From Streptacidiphilus sp. ASG 303 (GTDB taxonomy: Bacteria; Actinomycetota; Actinomycetes; Streptomycetales; Streptomycetaceae): a DNA stretch of 64,000 nucleotides. The notes under the pieces are model-generated. The model was given only the letters and a program-made list of their open reading frames with translations, was not told the DNA's origin and searched no databases. The stretch lies in NCBI RefSeq assembly GCF_020991365.1, contig NZ_JAJLRA010000009.1, positions 177,718 through 241,717 of the forward strand, given 5' to 3'. Positions 15,878-24,729 of the stretch are shown here, in pieces. Position numbers and translations under genes: made by a program. Each line of letters opens with the position of its first letter. Positions within the stretch are counted from its first letter, which is position 1.

Positions 15878-16627
15878 GTGCACCTGCCCCCGCCCGACGT
15901 CACCGCGATGTTCACCCCCGGACACTCCTTCGGCTTCGCCGAGGGGCGGCGGGGGACGGTCGCGGTGACCGACCCCGTCGACCTGGGACTGCCGACCGGA
16001 CAGGTCGTCGCCTGCGACCCGTTCACCGGCTTCGGACCGTACGGCCCCGGCCCGTTCACCGTCTCCGTGCCACCGGGCCGGTACCCCGTGGTCCTCTCCG
16101 TGGTCACCGTCACCGGCCCCGGCGAGGCCGCGCCGGAGCGGCCGCACCGGCGGGTGGCCGGTGCCAGGCTCACCGTCCTCGACGCGCCCGTGGCCCGCTG
16201 GGAGCTCGCCCTGACGGAAGGTCAGGACCTCGCCGGACTCGGGGAGGACGAGTTCTTCGGCTACGGGGTGGACGCGGGCACGGGGTGCTTCGTGGACGCC
16301 TCCGCCGTGGAGGCGCTGGGGGACCACGAGGAGGAGACCGAGGCCCTGATGGGCGGATTTGAGGCGGTGGACTTCGACGCGGTGCCGGTGAGGACCGTCG
16401 CCCCGGCGGGCGCGGAGGCCGTCGCGTTCGGCTCCGGCTGGGGCGACGGCGCCTACCCCACCTGGGTCGGGCGGACGGCGGACGGCGACGCCGCCTGCTT
16501 CGTCACCGACTTCTTCGTCATACCCGACGGCCGTGACGACGCACCGGGCCCGGAGGCTCCGGAGGCGGGCGTCACGGAGACGGCCGGGGAGGGGCCGGAA
16601 CAGCCGGGGCCCGGCGAAGGCTCCTGA
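15878..16627 (+). CDS. DUF4241 domain protein
   Basis: 249 residues. The DUF4241 signature is recognisable: VACDPFTGFG, VPPGRYPVVLSVV, RWELALTEGQD, FFGYGVDAGTGCFVDASAV, SGWGDGAYPTWVGRTADGDAACFVTDFFVI. The family is widespread in actinobacteria with no established activity; the DGAYPTWVG and FVTDF strands suggest a beta-rich cytoplasmic fold. GTG 15878 follows GCGAGGA. A Glu/Gly/Pro-rich tail of about 30 residues follows the domain. No operon partner is clear. Confidence 0.8.
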   Translation: MHLPPPDVTAMFTPGHSFGFAEGRRGTVAVTDPVDLGLPTGQVVACDPFTGFGPYGPGPFTVSVPPGRYPVVLSVVTVTGPGEAAPERPHRRVAGARLTVLDAPVARWELALTEGQDLAGLGEDEFFGYGVDAGTGCFVDASAVEALGDHEEETEALMGGFEAVDFDAVPVRTVAPAGAEAVAFGSGWGDGAYPTWVGRTADGDAACFVTDFFVIPDGRDDAPGPEAPEAGVTETAGEGPEQPGPGEGS

Positions 16628-17132
16628 CGGCCCGTCCGGGGCGGACACCGGACACCGGGCGGGGCCGGGGCCGGGACGGCGGCCGCGGGAGCGGGGCGGT
16701 CGGCCGCGTACCGGGCCTGCCCCCGCCCGGGGCGGCTGCCGGACTCGCCCACCGGCGCCCGAGGGCCGTCGTGGCCGCCCGCGAAGGGCTGGGACGGAAG
16801 CCGGGGACGGCCGACCGCCTCGCTCGGGGCCGCACTCCCCCGCCGCACCGGGCCCCGCCACGGGTCGCCGGCCGCCACCGCCCGGACCGGCTGCGGGGCC
16901 GGCAGGAGGGCGCGGCCACCGGCATCGTCCCGGCCGGGGCCTCGGCGGGCGCCCCGGCCGGGACACCGGTGGCGGGGTGCGGATCGGCGGGGTGCGCGAC
17001 GGCTGCGGCCGCCCCGGGCGCGCCGCACCCGGGCGGCGGGGCGACCGGTCGCACCGGGAGCGGCGCGGCGCCCGCCGGGCGGGCCGCACGGAGGCGGAGG
17101 AGCCGGGGCTGAGTGCGGAAGGAGCGCGCGGG
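16628..17132. other. Intergenic stretch, no gene recognised
   Basis: About 500 bp of very GC-rich sequence between convergent genes. Frames on both strands are open but are rich in Pro, Arg, Gly and Ala with no fold-like pattern. I see no repeat array, operator or RNA signature. Confidence 0.5.
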
Positions 17133-17291
17133 TCAGTCGCAGCCGGGCTGCTGCTGACAGGACGGGCACAGCTCGTCGCGGCCGTTGCGCACGATGGTTC
17201 CCCAGCCGCTGCAGTCGTCGCAGGAGCGTGCACGGGCGACGTCGACGCGGGGGGAGGAGGCGGGAGCGTCGGGGCGGGCTCCGAAGGCCAT
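17133..17291 (-). CDS. Small zinc-ribbon-like protein
   Basis: 52 residues. The C-terminal half carries two CxxC knuckles, CDDCSGWG and ELCPSCQQQPGC, separated by a basic turn (TIVRNGRD), resembling one half of the DnaJ-type cysteine-rich zinc domain. Such small proteins are common in Streptomyces and of unknown role; zinc binding is an inference. ATG 17291 follows AAGGAG at good spacing. The 5' region (17292-17350) is unusually AT-rich for this window, consistent with a promoter. Divergent from the DUF5709 gene. Confidence 0.75.
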   Translation of the reverse strand: MAFGARPDAPASSPRVDVARARSCDDCSGWGTIVRNGRDELCPSCQQQPGCD

Positions 17292-17502
17292 GCGAAGGGG
17301 CTCCTTGGTCGTTTCATCCCTTTCGTCCATATTGTCACATCTTTGCACGGCGACGGTGCGAGGCGGGCCGCTCCGCTCCCGCGGTGGGCGGGGTCGCGGC
17401 CCGGGCCCGCAGGCACCCGCCGGTTGGCCCCGCCGCGGCCGGGTACCCGCAGCGGGAGCACGGACAGCACAGACGACGCACCCGACACGGGAGGAGACCG
17501 CC

Positions 17503-18063
17503 GTGGCACGCCACCACGACCCCGCAACGGCCCCGGAGGCGGAGGGCATCCCCGACCTCCAGGACGGCACACCGGAGCAGCAGCGCGCCGAGGACCCGCA
17601 GGTGATGTCCGTACCGGGGGACGCGCCCACCGCGGTCGAGTCCTTCGGGACGACCGCCGCCGAGCAGCAGGAGGGCGAGTCCCTCGACGACCGGCTCGCG
17701 CAGGAGGAGCCCGACGTGGGCCAGGAGCCGCCCGGGAACGGCTACGGCGACGAGGACACCGGCCTGGCCCTCCCGCCGGAGGGCGGCCCGACGCCGGGCC
17801 TGGCGGAGCCGGCCGGCGGCAGCGCGGCGGGCGACCCGGCGCCGGTCGGCAGCGGCGGGACCCCGAACACCACCGGGTCGGACGAGCAGCAGCCCGAGAT
17901 CGCCGAGGGGCCGGTCCCCGGCCTCCAGCCCGGCGAGGAGGTGGCACGCACCGGCCACCGGCCGCCGCTGGAGGTCGACCCGCCCGGGGGTTCCGCACTC
18001 CCCCGCGCCGCGTCCGGCGACCCGGAGGCGGTCCGTCGTCAGAAGGAGCAGGGAGGGCCCTGA
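17503..18063 (+). CDS. DUF5709 domain protein
   Basis: 186 residues, very acidic and likely mostly disordered. The DUF5709 signature ESLDDRLAQEEPDV is present at about residues 65-80, as in the many actinobacterial proteins of this family, with an N-terminal Asp/Glu/Gln-rich arm and a C-terminal ASGDPEAVRRQKEQGGP end. No catalytic residues, membrane span or signal. Function unknown; homologues are often seen next to stress genes. GTG 17503 follows GGGAGGAGA. A 9-bp hairpin (18090-18116) follows the stop. Confidence 0.85.
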   Translation: MARHHDPATAPEAEGIPDLQDGTPEQQRAEDPQVMSVPGDAPTAVESFGTTAAEQQEGESLDDRLAQEEPDVGQEPPGNGYGDEDTGLALPPEGGPTPGLAEPAGGSAAGDPAPVGSGGTPNTTGSDEQQPEIAEGPVPGLQPGEEVARTGHRPPLEVDPPGGSALPRAASGDPEAVRRQKEQGGP

Positions 18064-18089
18064 ACCGGGCGGGGTGGCGGTCCCGGCGC

Positions 18090-18116
18090 GGGGTGCGGAC
18101 GGCAGCGCCGCACCCC
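18090..18116. terminator. Convergent terminator hairpin
   Basis: GGGGTGCGG (18090-18098) pairs with CCGCACCCC (18108-18116), 9-nt loop, between the convergent DUF5709 and membrane-protein genes. Confidence 0.5.
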
Positions 18117-18358
18117 CGGCCGCCGGACCCCGCGGGGCGGTGGGGCGCGGACGCCCCGCCGCCTCACCGCCTCGCGGCGTCCGGCGGAAAGGACTTCGTG
18201 CGGGCGGCAGCGGAAACGGGACTGCAGGGCGTCCGCCTGGACGGCCCGCCGGACCCGGGAAGGGCCGCGGATCCGGGAGCCGCTCGCACGGACCGTGCGC
18301 GTGCCGCCCCGGGCGCCTCCGGGGCGGCGGGGAAGCCGTGCAGGGGCGTTCCGGCCGC

Positions 18359-19246
18359 TCAGCCGGCCCCGCCGGGGTCCCCCTGACGCCGTCGCCTGCC
18401 GAGGGCGCGTGAGAGCAGGACCCCGAGGAGGACGAGGGCGGCGCCCAGCCAGGCGGGCCCCGAGCCGAGGGCGAGGACGACCACCCCCACCGGGACGAGG
18501 TAGCCCGTCAGCGGCAGCAGCAGGTCGGCCAGGGGCGGCGCGGGCGGCGCGAGGACACCCGCCTCCCGGCGCGCCCGTGCGCGCACCACGTCCGGGTACC
18601 ACGTGGTGAAGCGGAGGGCGGCGAGGATGGCGCCGATCTGGATGATCCAGCCCGTCCACAGCTCGTTCGGGTCGTGCAGCACCAGGTCGCCGTACGCGCC
18701 CGCGGCGGCCGCGACGAGGAAGGCCGCGGCCCAGGCCCCGGTGACCACGTAGTTGGTCCGCACGAAGACCGGGTCGTCCCAGAGCTCCCGCGGGGTCTCC
18801 TCGCGTGCGTACGGGAGGGTGAACGGCCGGCGGACGGCGATGGAGCCGCAGGCGATGGCGGCGAGGGCCAGGTTGGAGAGCTCGCCCGCGTACGTCTCCA
18901 GCCAGCGGTGGGTGCCGGCGGAGGCGAGAAGCCCGATCACGGCGAGGGCTGCGAAGAAGGCGACGTCGCAGAGCTCCAGCAGCTTCCACGTCCGGCCGGA
19001 GTGCCCGAGGTGGCCGCCCACGACGATCACGAGCGCCAGCACCAGGGACAGGACGACCGCGGTCTCGAACCGCCCCGGGCCCACCAGGACCGAGAAGACG
19101 ATCCACGGCGCCATCCCGACGACGGGACTGTCGAGCAAGGCCGGGAGGCGTCCCCCGGGCCTGCCGGCGGGGGCCCGGTCGGCGCCCGACCGGTCGGCGG
19201 CGGCAGGCCCGGCTGCGGGCCCGGTGTCCTGGCGGGCCTTCCTCAT
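18359..19246 (-). CDS. Multi-pass membrane protein of unknown function
   Basis: 295 residues with a 35-residue Pro/Gly-rich cytosolic start and about seven hydrophobic spans (for example IVFSVLVG, VVLSLVLALVIVVGGHL, VAFFAALAVIGLLASA, AAAFLVAAAAGAY, two C-terminal spans with LVLLGVLLSRAL). A conserved-looking loop EETPRELWDDPVFVRTNYVVTGAW and WYPDVVRARAR separate them. I do not recognise a transporter motif; it could relate to septation-like or DUF membrane families. ATG 19246 is used, with GAGGGAG 7 nt upstream; GTG 19249 adds one residue. Confidence 0.7.
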   Translation of the reverse strand: MRKARQDTGPAAGPAAADRSGADRAPAGRPGGRLPALLDSPVVGMAPWIVFSVLVGPGRFETAVVLSLVLALVIVVGGHLGHSGRTWKLLELCDVAFFAALAVIGLLASAGTHRWLETYAGELSNLALAAIACGSIAVRRPFTLPYAREETPRELWDDPVFVRTNYVVTGAWAAAFLVAAAAGAYGDLVLHDPNELWTGWIIQIGAILAALRFTTWYPDVVRARARREAGVLAPPAPPLADLLLPLTGYLVPVGVVVLALGSGPAWLGAALVLLGVLLSRALGRRRRQGDPGGAG

Positions 19247-19445
19247 CACGCCACTCCCTCATCCGTCCCCTGGAGCGGCCCCGCGGCAGGTGCACCCGGC
19301 CGCACGGACCCGGTGCCGGGCGGGCCGGGCGACGGACGGGCCCGCCTCCCCCCAGCCTAGGAGCCCTCCCGCGGACCGGCGACCCGTCCCCGCTCGGTGC
19401 GCGGTAGGGCGGCCCCGTGCCGCGCCGCCGTGGCGGAGCCGCTGC

Positions 19446-19627
19446 GGCAGGGGCGTGCCGCCGGTGGCGTTGACGACCTCGCCGATGGTGCAGTCCGCCT
19501 CCTGCGAGGCGGGGAAGACGTGGGCGGGGGCCGTCTCGGCGGGCTGCGCAGGCCGTCCGATCGGCGCCTGCCCCCCGAACTCCGTGACCTTGCCGGCGGG
19601 CATGGTCACGGGGCCCTGCGGGGTGGA
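19446..19627 (-). pseudogene. Remnant of an SDR (general-stress-protein-39-like) C-terminus
   Basis: On the minus strand about 60 codons read VTMPAGKVTEFGGQAPIGRP, AQPAETAPAHVFPASQEADC and TIGEVVNATGGTPLP, which align by eye with the C-terminal 60 residues of the YghA/GSP39-type SDRs. The Rossmann half and the YxxxK site are absent, and after GTPLP the frame runs on where a stop is expected. There is no start signal. This is a decayed, truncated gene copy. Confidence 0.7.
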
Positions 19628-19947
19628 CCGGTCACGGGCCGTCGTGGGGCTCCTCAGGGGCGGACTGCGGTACGGGACCGGCAGGGCGCGGTCCGGTCGT
19701 GCGCGTGTCCGGCCGTTCCCGCCGCCAACGGCCCGGGACGGCCCGACGCCCGGACGGCACCGCGGCCGGGCCGGGACGGTCCCGGGCCGGTCCCGGCCGG
19801 GGCGCGCCGCCCGGCCGGGGACGGACTCCCCGTGTGGGCCGCCCGCGGGTGGGCAGCCGTCCCCTGGAGCGGGGCCGGGCGCCCCGGGCGCCGCCCCGCC
19901 CGCCACCGGCCGGGACCGGCCCGGCCGCAGAGACCCCGGAGCGGCTC

Positions 19948-20913
19948 ATGACAGCACCCCGCCGGAAGGGCCGCCTCCGCGGCCGCACCGCCCTGGTCAC
20001 CGGCTCGTCGCGCGGCCTGGGACTGCAGCTGGCCCGCGAACTCGCCGGGCGCGGCTGCCGCGTCGTGCTCTGCGCCCGCGGTGCCGAGGAGCTCGCCGCG
20101 GCCGAGGCGGAGCTGCGGGCGTCGGGCGCCGAGGCGGCCTCGGTCGCCTGCGACCTGACCGACCCCGAGGCGCCGAAGCTCCTGCTGGACACCGTCCACC
20201 GGTACTTCGGCCGCCTCGACGTGCTGGTCAACAACGCCGGCGTGATCCAGGTGGGCCCCCTCGGCGCCCTGCGCGAGGAGGACTTCCGGGAGGCGATGGA
20301 GACCATGCTCTTCGCGCCGCTGCGGCTGACTTTGGCTGCCCTGCCGGACCTGCGGGCGGGTCAGGGGACCCTGGTGAACGTCTCGTCGGTGGGCGGCCGC
20401 ATCGCGGCGCCGCACCTGCTGCCGTACGTGGCGGCGAAGTTCGCCTCGGCCGGGCTGTCGGAGGGGCTGCACGCGGAGCTGGCGCAGGACGGCGTGCGGG
20501 TGACGACCGTGCTGCCGGGCCTCATGCGCACCGGCTCCCACACCGCCGCCCGCTTCCACGGGCGGCCGGGGGCCGAGTACTCGTGGTTCGCCGCGGCCGC
20601 CTCGATGCCGCTGCTGTCGATGGACGCCGGGCGGGCCGCGCGGGCGATCCTGCGGGCCGCCGAGCGGGGGCGCGCCGAACTCGTCCTGACCCCGGCCGCG
20701 AAGGCCGCCGTGCGGCTGCACGGCGTGGCGCCCGCGACCACCACCCGCCTGCTCGGCCTGGCGGCGCGGACGCTGCCGCGCGCCGGGGACCGCCCGGACC
20801 ACGCCGTGCCGGGCGCCGCGGCCGCGGGCCGCTCGCGGCTGCCGGGCTGGGCCACCGCCCTCGGCGACCGGGCCGGGCGGCGCCTGCACCAAGAGCCTCC
20901 CGCGGCTGGGTGA
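19948..20913 (+). CDS. Short-chain dehydrogenase/reductase, long form
   Basis: 321 residues. TGSSRGLGLQLA cofactor loop, CDLTDPE, NNAGVIQVGP, Ser in NVSSVGG, active site YVAAK and LPGLMRTGSH. The extra C-terminal 80 residues (ELVLTPAAKAAVRLHGVAP and onward) match the DltE-like/long SDRs in actinobacteria. Basic residues in CARGAEE suggest NADPH. ATG 19948 has GGAG upstream. It stands alone between a decayed SDR remnant and a convergent DinB-like gene. Substrate unknown. Confidence 0.87.
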   Translation: MTAPRRKGRLRGRTALVTGSSRGLGLQLARELAGRGCRVVLCARGAEELAAAEAELRASGAEAASVACDLTDPEAPKLLLDTVHRYFGRLDVLVNNAGVIQVGPLGALREEDFREAMETMLFAPLRLTLAALPDLRAGQGTLVNVSSVGGRIAAPHLLPYVAAKFASAGLSEGLHAELAQDGVRVTTVLPGLMRTGSHTAARFHGRPGAEYSWFAAAASMPLLSMDAGRAARAILRAAERGRAELVLTPAAKAAVRLHGVAPATTTRLLGLAARTLPRAGDRPDHAVPGAAAAGRSRLPGWATALGDRAGRRLHQEPPAAG

Positions 20914-21170
20914 CGCGGCGCCGACCCCAGTGGGTGGGGTCCGCGGCCCGTCCGCCCGGCCGGCTACCGGCCGGCACCGGTCCGCGCGGCCTGGCGGGCG
21001 GGGGCCGTCCCGGAGGAGGCGTCCGCGGCGGAGCGTCCGCGGCGGGGGCACGGGACGCGCGGAAGCGGGTGGCGCCGTGGGCAGCGGGTCCCGGGACGGA
21101 GCGGACCCGCCGCCGGGTCCGCTCCCGGGGTCCGGCGGACCGGCCCTCAAGCCCTCAGCCCCTCAGCACC

Positions 21171-21677
21171 TCAGGCCCCGACGGTCCCGTCGACGGCCTC
21201 GCGCAGCAGGTCGGCGTGGCCGGAGTGCCGGGCGTACTCGTGGACGAGGTGCATCATGACCAGGCGCAGGGAGACGTCCTCGCCCCAGCGCGGCTGGTGG
21301 AAGGTGACGTCCAGCGACTCGGCCTCGCGCTCGATGCGGCGGGAGTGCGCGACCTCGGCCTGCCAGGCGTCGAACGCCTCCTTGCCGGTCGCCGCGGCCA
21401 CGTCGAACGCCACCTGGAAGTCGCCCTGGTCGGACCAGACGAGGGGCAGGTCCTCACCTGCGGCCGTGCGGCGGAACCAGAACCGCTCCACCTCGGCCAT
21501 GTGCCGCACCAGGCCGAGCAGGGTGAGGTCCGAGGTGGGCACGGCCCGCCGCCGCAGGTCCTCGTCGGAGAGGCCGTCGCACTTCATGGCGAGGGTCGCC
21601 CGGTGGAAGTCGAGGAAGGCGCGGAGCATCTCGCGCTCCCCCGCGATCACGGGCGGTCCGATGCGTTCGGTGGTCAC
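21171..21677 (-). CDS. DinB-like (DUF664) protein
   Basis: 168 residues of the four-helix DinB/YfiT-like fold, DUF664 branch (once called mini-circle protein). The expected His positions are present: LVRHMAEVERFW in the second helix and HLVHEYARHSGHADLLRE near the C-terminus, which in relatives bind a metal and may activate a low-molecular-weight thiol. GTG 21677 has GGAGG upstream. Role likely in thiol-transfer or detoxification, by family only. It is monocistronic, with an AT-richer promoter around 21720-21765. Confidence 0.87.
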   Translation of the reverse strand: MTTERIGPPVIAGEREMLRAFLDFHRATLAMKCDGLSDEDLRRRAVPTSDLTLLGLVRHMAEVERFWFRRTAAGEDLPLVWSDQGDFQVAFDVAAATGKEAFDAWQAEVAHSRRIEREAESLDVTFHQPRWGEDVSLRLVMMHLVHEYARHSGHADLLREAVDGTVGA

Positions 21678-21933
21678 GGGCGGTCCTCCGGGTGCGAAGA
21701 GCGGGACGGGTGTGACAGGAGCAGCTCATTGTGCTCCATCGCGCCCGTGTGGCCGAACCCTTTACGGACGGGAGGACCTGACGGCAGATCGGCGGAGACC
21801 GGCCGGTCCCGGAGGGACGGCACCGGCCACCCGGACGACCGGTCGCCGGGGCTTCAGGGCGGCGGGGCTCCAGAGCGGCGGGGCTGCGGGCGCCGTTCGC
21901 CGCCGCCGGTCCGCACGACCGGGCGTCACGGGC

Positions 21934-22788
21934 TCAGGGCTCGGCCGCGCCCGGGGCGGGGGCGTGGTGGGAGAGCAGGACCCGGGCGCCGGCGTCCGCG
22001 AGGGAGGCGAGCAGGCGCTGGGTCCGGAGGTTCGCCGGCCGGTCGGCGGCGATGCCCGGCGGGCGGCCGCGGCGCAGCTGCCCGGGGCTGAACGCCGCGT
22101 CGCCCGCGACGACGACCGGGGCGTCCCCGCCGAGGACGACGAGGCCCTGGTGGCCCGGGGTGTGGCCGGGCAGGGGCACGGCGCGCACCGTCCCGTCCGG
22201 GGTGAGCGCGTGGGAGCGGTCAAAGCCCGCCACCGGGCCGTCGGTCCACCGCGTCGCCGTCGTCCGGCCGTCGCCGGGGAGCCTGCACCGGGTGGACCCC
22301 GGGAACGGGTCGGCCTCGCCGTCCCCCACCAGCACCTGCGCGCCGGTGAAGGCCGGCAGGTTGCCGGTGTGGTCGGAGTGGAGGTGGGTGAGGACGACCG
22401 TGTCGACGTCGCGGGGGTCGGTCCCCTCGGCCGCGAGGCGGCGGGGCAGGGCGGCCTCCGGCGGCACCTCGATGCGCAGGAAGGCACGGTGGAAGCGCTC
22501 CTGCCGTGCCGACCCGCACCCGTAGTGCCCCCGGGGGCGGTGCTCGGCGTCCCCGGTGTCGACCAGGACCGTGCGTTCGGGGTGGCGGACGAGGAAGGCG
22601 TGGATCGGCAGCCAGGGCGTCCAGCCGCGTCCGGCGAGGATCGCGGGGAAGGCGAGCGCGTCCGGCCCGCCGAACTCCCGGTGGGCGGGGCGGACGGCCA
22701 CCCACCCGACGGTGAACACGGTCACCGTCACGTCCGGGCCGGCCCGGAGGACGGCCGGCGCGGGGATCGGGGGAAGGGCCTGACGCAT
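21934..22788 (-). CDS. Metallo-beta-lactamase-fold hydrolase
   Basis: 284 residues. The binuclear metal motif is complete: THLHSDHTG gives H135, H137, D139, H140; later ligands appear in LPGHTPGHQG and VVAGDAAFS, and LLSHHAP. This layout (strand WLPIHAFLVRH, DTG) is that of the N-acyl-homoserine-lactonase-like branch, so a lactone or ester is plausible but unproven. Cytoplasmic. ATG 22788 follows GGGAGGAG. Its upstream neighbour TerC reads the same way 125 bp away; co-transcription is possible. Confidence 0.88.
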   Translation of the reverse strand: MRQALPPIPAPAVLRAGPDVTVTVFTVGWVAVRPAHREFGGPDALAFPAILAGRGWTPWLPIHAFLVRHPERTVLVDTGDAEHRPRGHYGCGSARQERFHRAFLRIEVPPEAALPRRLAAEGTDPRDVDTVVLTHLHSDHTGNLPAFTGAQVLVGDGEADPFPGSTRCRLPGDGRTTATRWTDGPVAGFDRSHALTPDGTVRAVPLPGHTPGHQGLVVLGGDAPVVVAGDAAFSPGQLRRGRPPGIAADRPANLRTQRLLASLADAGARVLLSHHAPAPGAAEP

Positions 22789-22913
22789 CGTGCTCCTCCC
22801 GTGCGGGCGGTCCGCGGCGCAGCCGGACCGTGTCCACCCACCCTGCCGGACTTCCGGCGCCCGTGCACGCCGGGTCCTGCCGGAGGTCTGCGGCGCCCCC
22901 GGCGTGCACGGGG

Positions 22914-23939
22914 TCACCCGTGGCGGTGGACGGCCCGGTCGGCGGGGTCCGGACGGGCGGGGTCCGGAGGCGTCCGGTCGGACTCGGCAGGCCCGGCAGG
23001 CCCGGCCGACTCGGCGGGCCCGGCGGCGAGCGACCAGCCGATCGAGGCGGCGAGCACGGCGACGATGACGCCGAGCGTGACCGGCACGGGGAGCTTGCCG
23101 ACCGGCGTCTCGGAGAGGATGAGCTTGACGCCGGCGAAGGCGAGCAGCACGGCCAGCCCGTAGTGCAGGTACCGGAAGCGGCGCAGGAGCCCGGCGAGGC
23201 AGAAGTAGAGGCTGCGCAGGCCGAGGACGGCGAAGGCGTTGGCGGCCCAGACCAGGAAGGTGTTCGTCGTGACAGCGAGCACCGCGGCCACGGAGTCGAC
23301 GGCGAAGACGAGGTCGGTGGCCTCGACCGCCACGAGGACGACGAGCAGCAGGGTGGCGGTGCGCCGGCCGTTCAGGCGGACGAAGAAGCGGTCGCCGTGG
23401 TACCGGGGGTCCGTGGGGACGACGCGGCGGACGAGGCGGACGAGCGGGTTGCGGTCCGGGTGGACCTCCTGGTCGTGGCCGAAGGCCATCCTCCAGCCGG
23501 TCCAGATGAGGAAGGCGCCGAACAGGTAGGCGGTCCAGAAGAAGACGTGCAGCAGTTCCGCGCCGACGAAGATGAAGACGAGCCGGGCCGCCAGTGCGCC
23601 CAGGACGCCCCAGAACAGCACCTTGTGGTGGTAGGCGTCGGGGACGGCGAAGAAGGAGAGCACGAGGGCGAAGACGAAGACGTTGTCGATCGACAGCGCC
23701 TTCTCGATGAGGTAGCCGGCGTAGTAGGTGCCGGCGGCCTCGCCGCCCTGCCAGGCCCACAGGACGAGGCCGAAGGCGAGGCCGGCGGCGATCCAGGCGG
23801 CGCTCCAGAGGGCGGCCTCGCGGAAGCCGATGACGTGGCTGTCGCGGTGGGCCAGGAGGTCGACCGCCAGCATCGCGGCGATGCCGGCGGTGAGGGCGGC
23901 CCAGGCCCACAGGGGGACGGCGAAGGCGAGGTCGTTCAT
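22914..23939 (-). CDS. TerC/Alx family membrane protein
   Basis: 341 residues with about nine membrane spans. Diagnostic acidic segments: EKALSIDNVFVFALVLSFF in span three and EATDLVFAVDSVAAVLAVT in a later one, each with buried Glu/Asp, as in TerC and the Mn-exporting Alx/MeeY proteins. Relatives export manganese that co-metalates secreted proteins, or confer tellurite resistance. I see no yybP-ykoY (Mn) riboswitch in the short upstream gap. The C-terminal 40 residues are Pro/Ala/Asp-rich and cytosolic. The USP-like gene lies upstream in the same direction. Confidence 0.88.
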   Translation of the reverse strand: MNDLAFAVPLWAWAALTAGIAAMLAVDLLAHRDSHVIGFREAALWSAAWIAAGLAFGLVLWAWQGGEAAGTYYAGYLIEKALSIDNVFVFALVLSFFAVPDAYHHKVLFWGVLGALAARLVFIFVGAELLHVFFWTAYLFGAFLIWTGWRMAFGHDQEVHPDRNPLVRLVRRVVPTDPRYHGDRFFVRLNGRRTATLLLVVLVAVEATDLVFAVDSVAAVLAVTTNTFLVWAANAFAVLGLRSLYFCLAGLLRRFRYLHYGLAVLLAFAGVKLILSETPVGKLPVPVTLGVIVAVLAASIGWSLAAGPAESAGPAGPAESDRTPPDPARPDPADRAVHRHG

Positions 23940-24005
23940 GGCGGGGCCTTTCCGTGGGGCCGTGTCGTCCGGGCGCGTCCGGTCCGTGCCGGCCGCCCGG
24001 AGCGG

Positions 24006-24572
24006 TCAGGCGGCGGACGGGGCCGGTGCCCGGACCGGGGCGCCGGCACGGCGGACCGGCCCGGGCGTGCCGCCCCCGCCGGGGGCTCCCAGGACAGGCC
24101 GCCACGGGGGCGGTACGACGGTGCGGACCTGAGGGCCGCCCCGGAGGGCGGCCGCCTCGACGAGGGCGGGGGCGTCGACGCCGGCCGGTCCGGTGCGGTG
24201 GGCGACGACCACGGAGGCGCCGAGGCGTCCGGCGGGCTCCAGCACCCGGGAGGCGGCGGCCAGGCGGCTCCCGCCGGACGGCAGCGGCACGGTGACGGGG
24301 ACGCACTCCTCGGCCGCCCGGCCGAGCCGGGTCAGCACGCGGGCGAGGACGCCGTGCGCGGTGCCGGGGCCGGGGCGGCGGGGCCGGAAGCCCGGCGGGA
24401 CGACCGCGATCAGGAGCAGGGGGGCGCGGGAGGCGGCGGCCAGGGCGGCGGCGGCGTCGGCCACCCGGAGGTCCGCGGAGCCCCCCGTGAGCACGGCGGC
24501 CACCGGGGGGCGGGGCCTCGCGCCGCACGGTGCGGGATGGCCGGTCGGGGGATGCGGGGACGTGGCGGCCAT
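24006..24572 (-). CDS. Divergent universal-stress-protein-like protein
   Basis: 188 residues. The central part follows the USP Rossmann-like order: PPVAAVLTGGSADLRVADAAAALAAA, strand LLLIAVVPPGF, a helix VLARVLTRLGRAAEE, strand VTVPLPSG, LEPAGRLGASVVVAHRTG. The usual ATP loop Gx2Gx9G(S/T) is not clear, so nucleotide binding is doubtful. N- and C-terminal tails are Pro-rich. ATG 24572 has GGAAGG upstream. A DevR-like half site lies 60 bp upstream, in keeping with USP genes often being in dormancy/low-oxygen regulons. Downstream is terC. Confidence 0.6.
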   Translation of the reverse strand: MAATSPHPPTGHPAPCGARPRPPVAAVLTGGSADLRVADAAAALAAASRAPLLLIAVVPPGFRPRRPGPGTAHGVLARVLTRLGRAAEECVPVTVPLPSGGSRLAAASRVLEPAGRLGASVVVAHRTGPAGVDAPALVEAAALRGGPQVRTVVPPPWRPVLGAPGGGGTPGPVRRAGAPVRAPAPSAA

Positions 24573-24629
24573 GGCGGTCCTGCCTTCCCGGGGTGACGAA
24601 CGAAGGGAGGAATGTCCCTATTGTCCACC

Positions 24630-24649
24630 TTCGGGACAAAAGGCGTCGA
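24630..24649. promoter_or_regulatory. Possible DevR/OsdR-type box
   Basis: TTCGGGACAAAAGGCGTCGA: its left half matches TTSGGGAC of the DosR/DevR dormancy box exactly; the right half fits poorly. It lies between the divergent USP-like and winged-helix genes. TTGTCC (24621) and GGACAA (24634) also form a 6-bp inverted repeat here. Confidence 0.3.
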
Positions 24650-24717
24650 TATTCACACGAATAATACTTCGCATGTTTGCGAGCGTGCGCCGCGGCGGAC
24701 ACCCGAAACAGGACTCG

Positions 24718-24723
24718 TACGAT
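24718..24723 (+). promoter_or_regulatory. -10 element TACGAT for leaderless start
   Basis: TACGAT ends 6 nt before GTG 24730. The ATG overlapping it at 24722 opens only a three-codon frame. Confidence 0.55.
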
Positions 24724-24729
24724 GGAGCG

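Noticed and set aside
16628..17132. Additional gene in the 500-bp gap
   Set aside because: Frames are open only because of base composition; no ribosome site or protein-like pattern.
22789..22913. Mn-sensing yybP-ykoY riboswitch for terC
   Set aside because: This gap is downstream of terC; the true upstream gap (23940-24005) is only 66 bp and shows no such structure.
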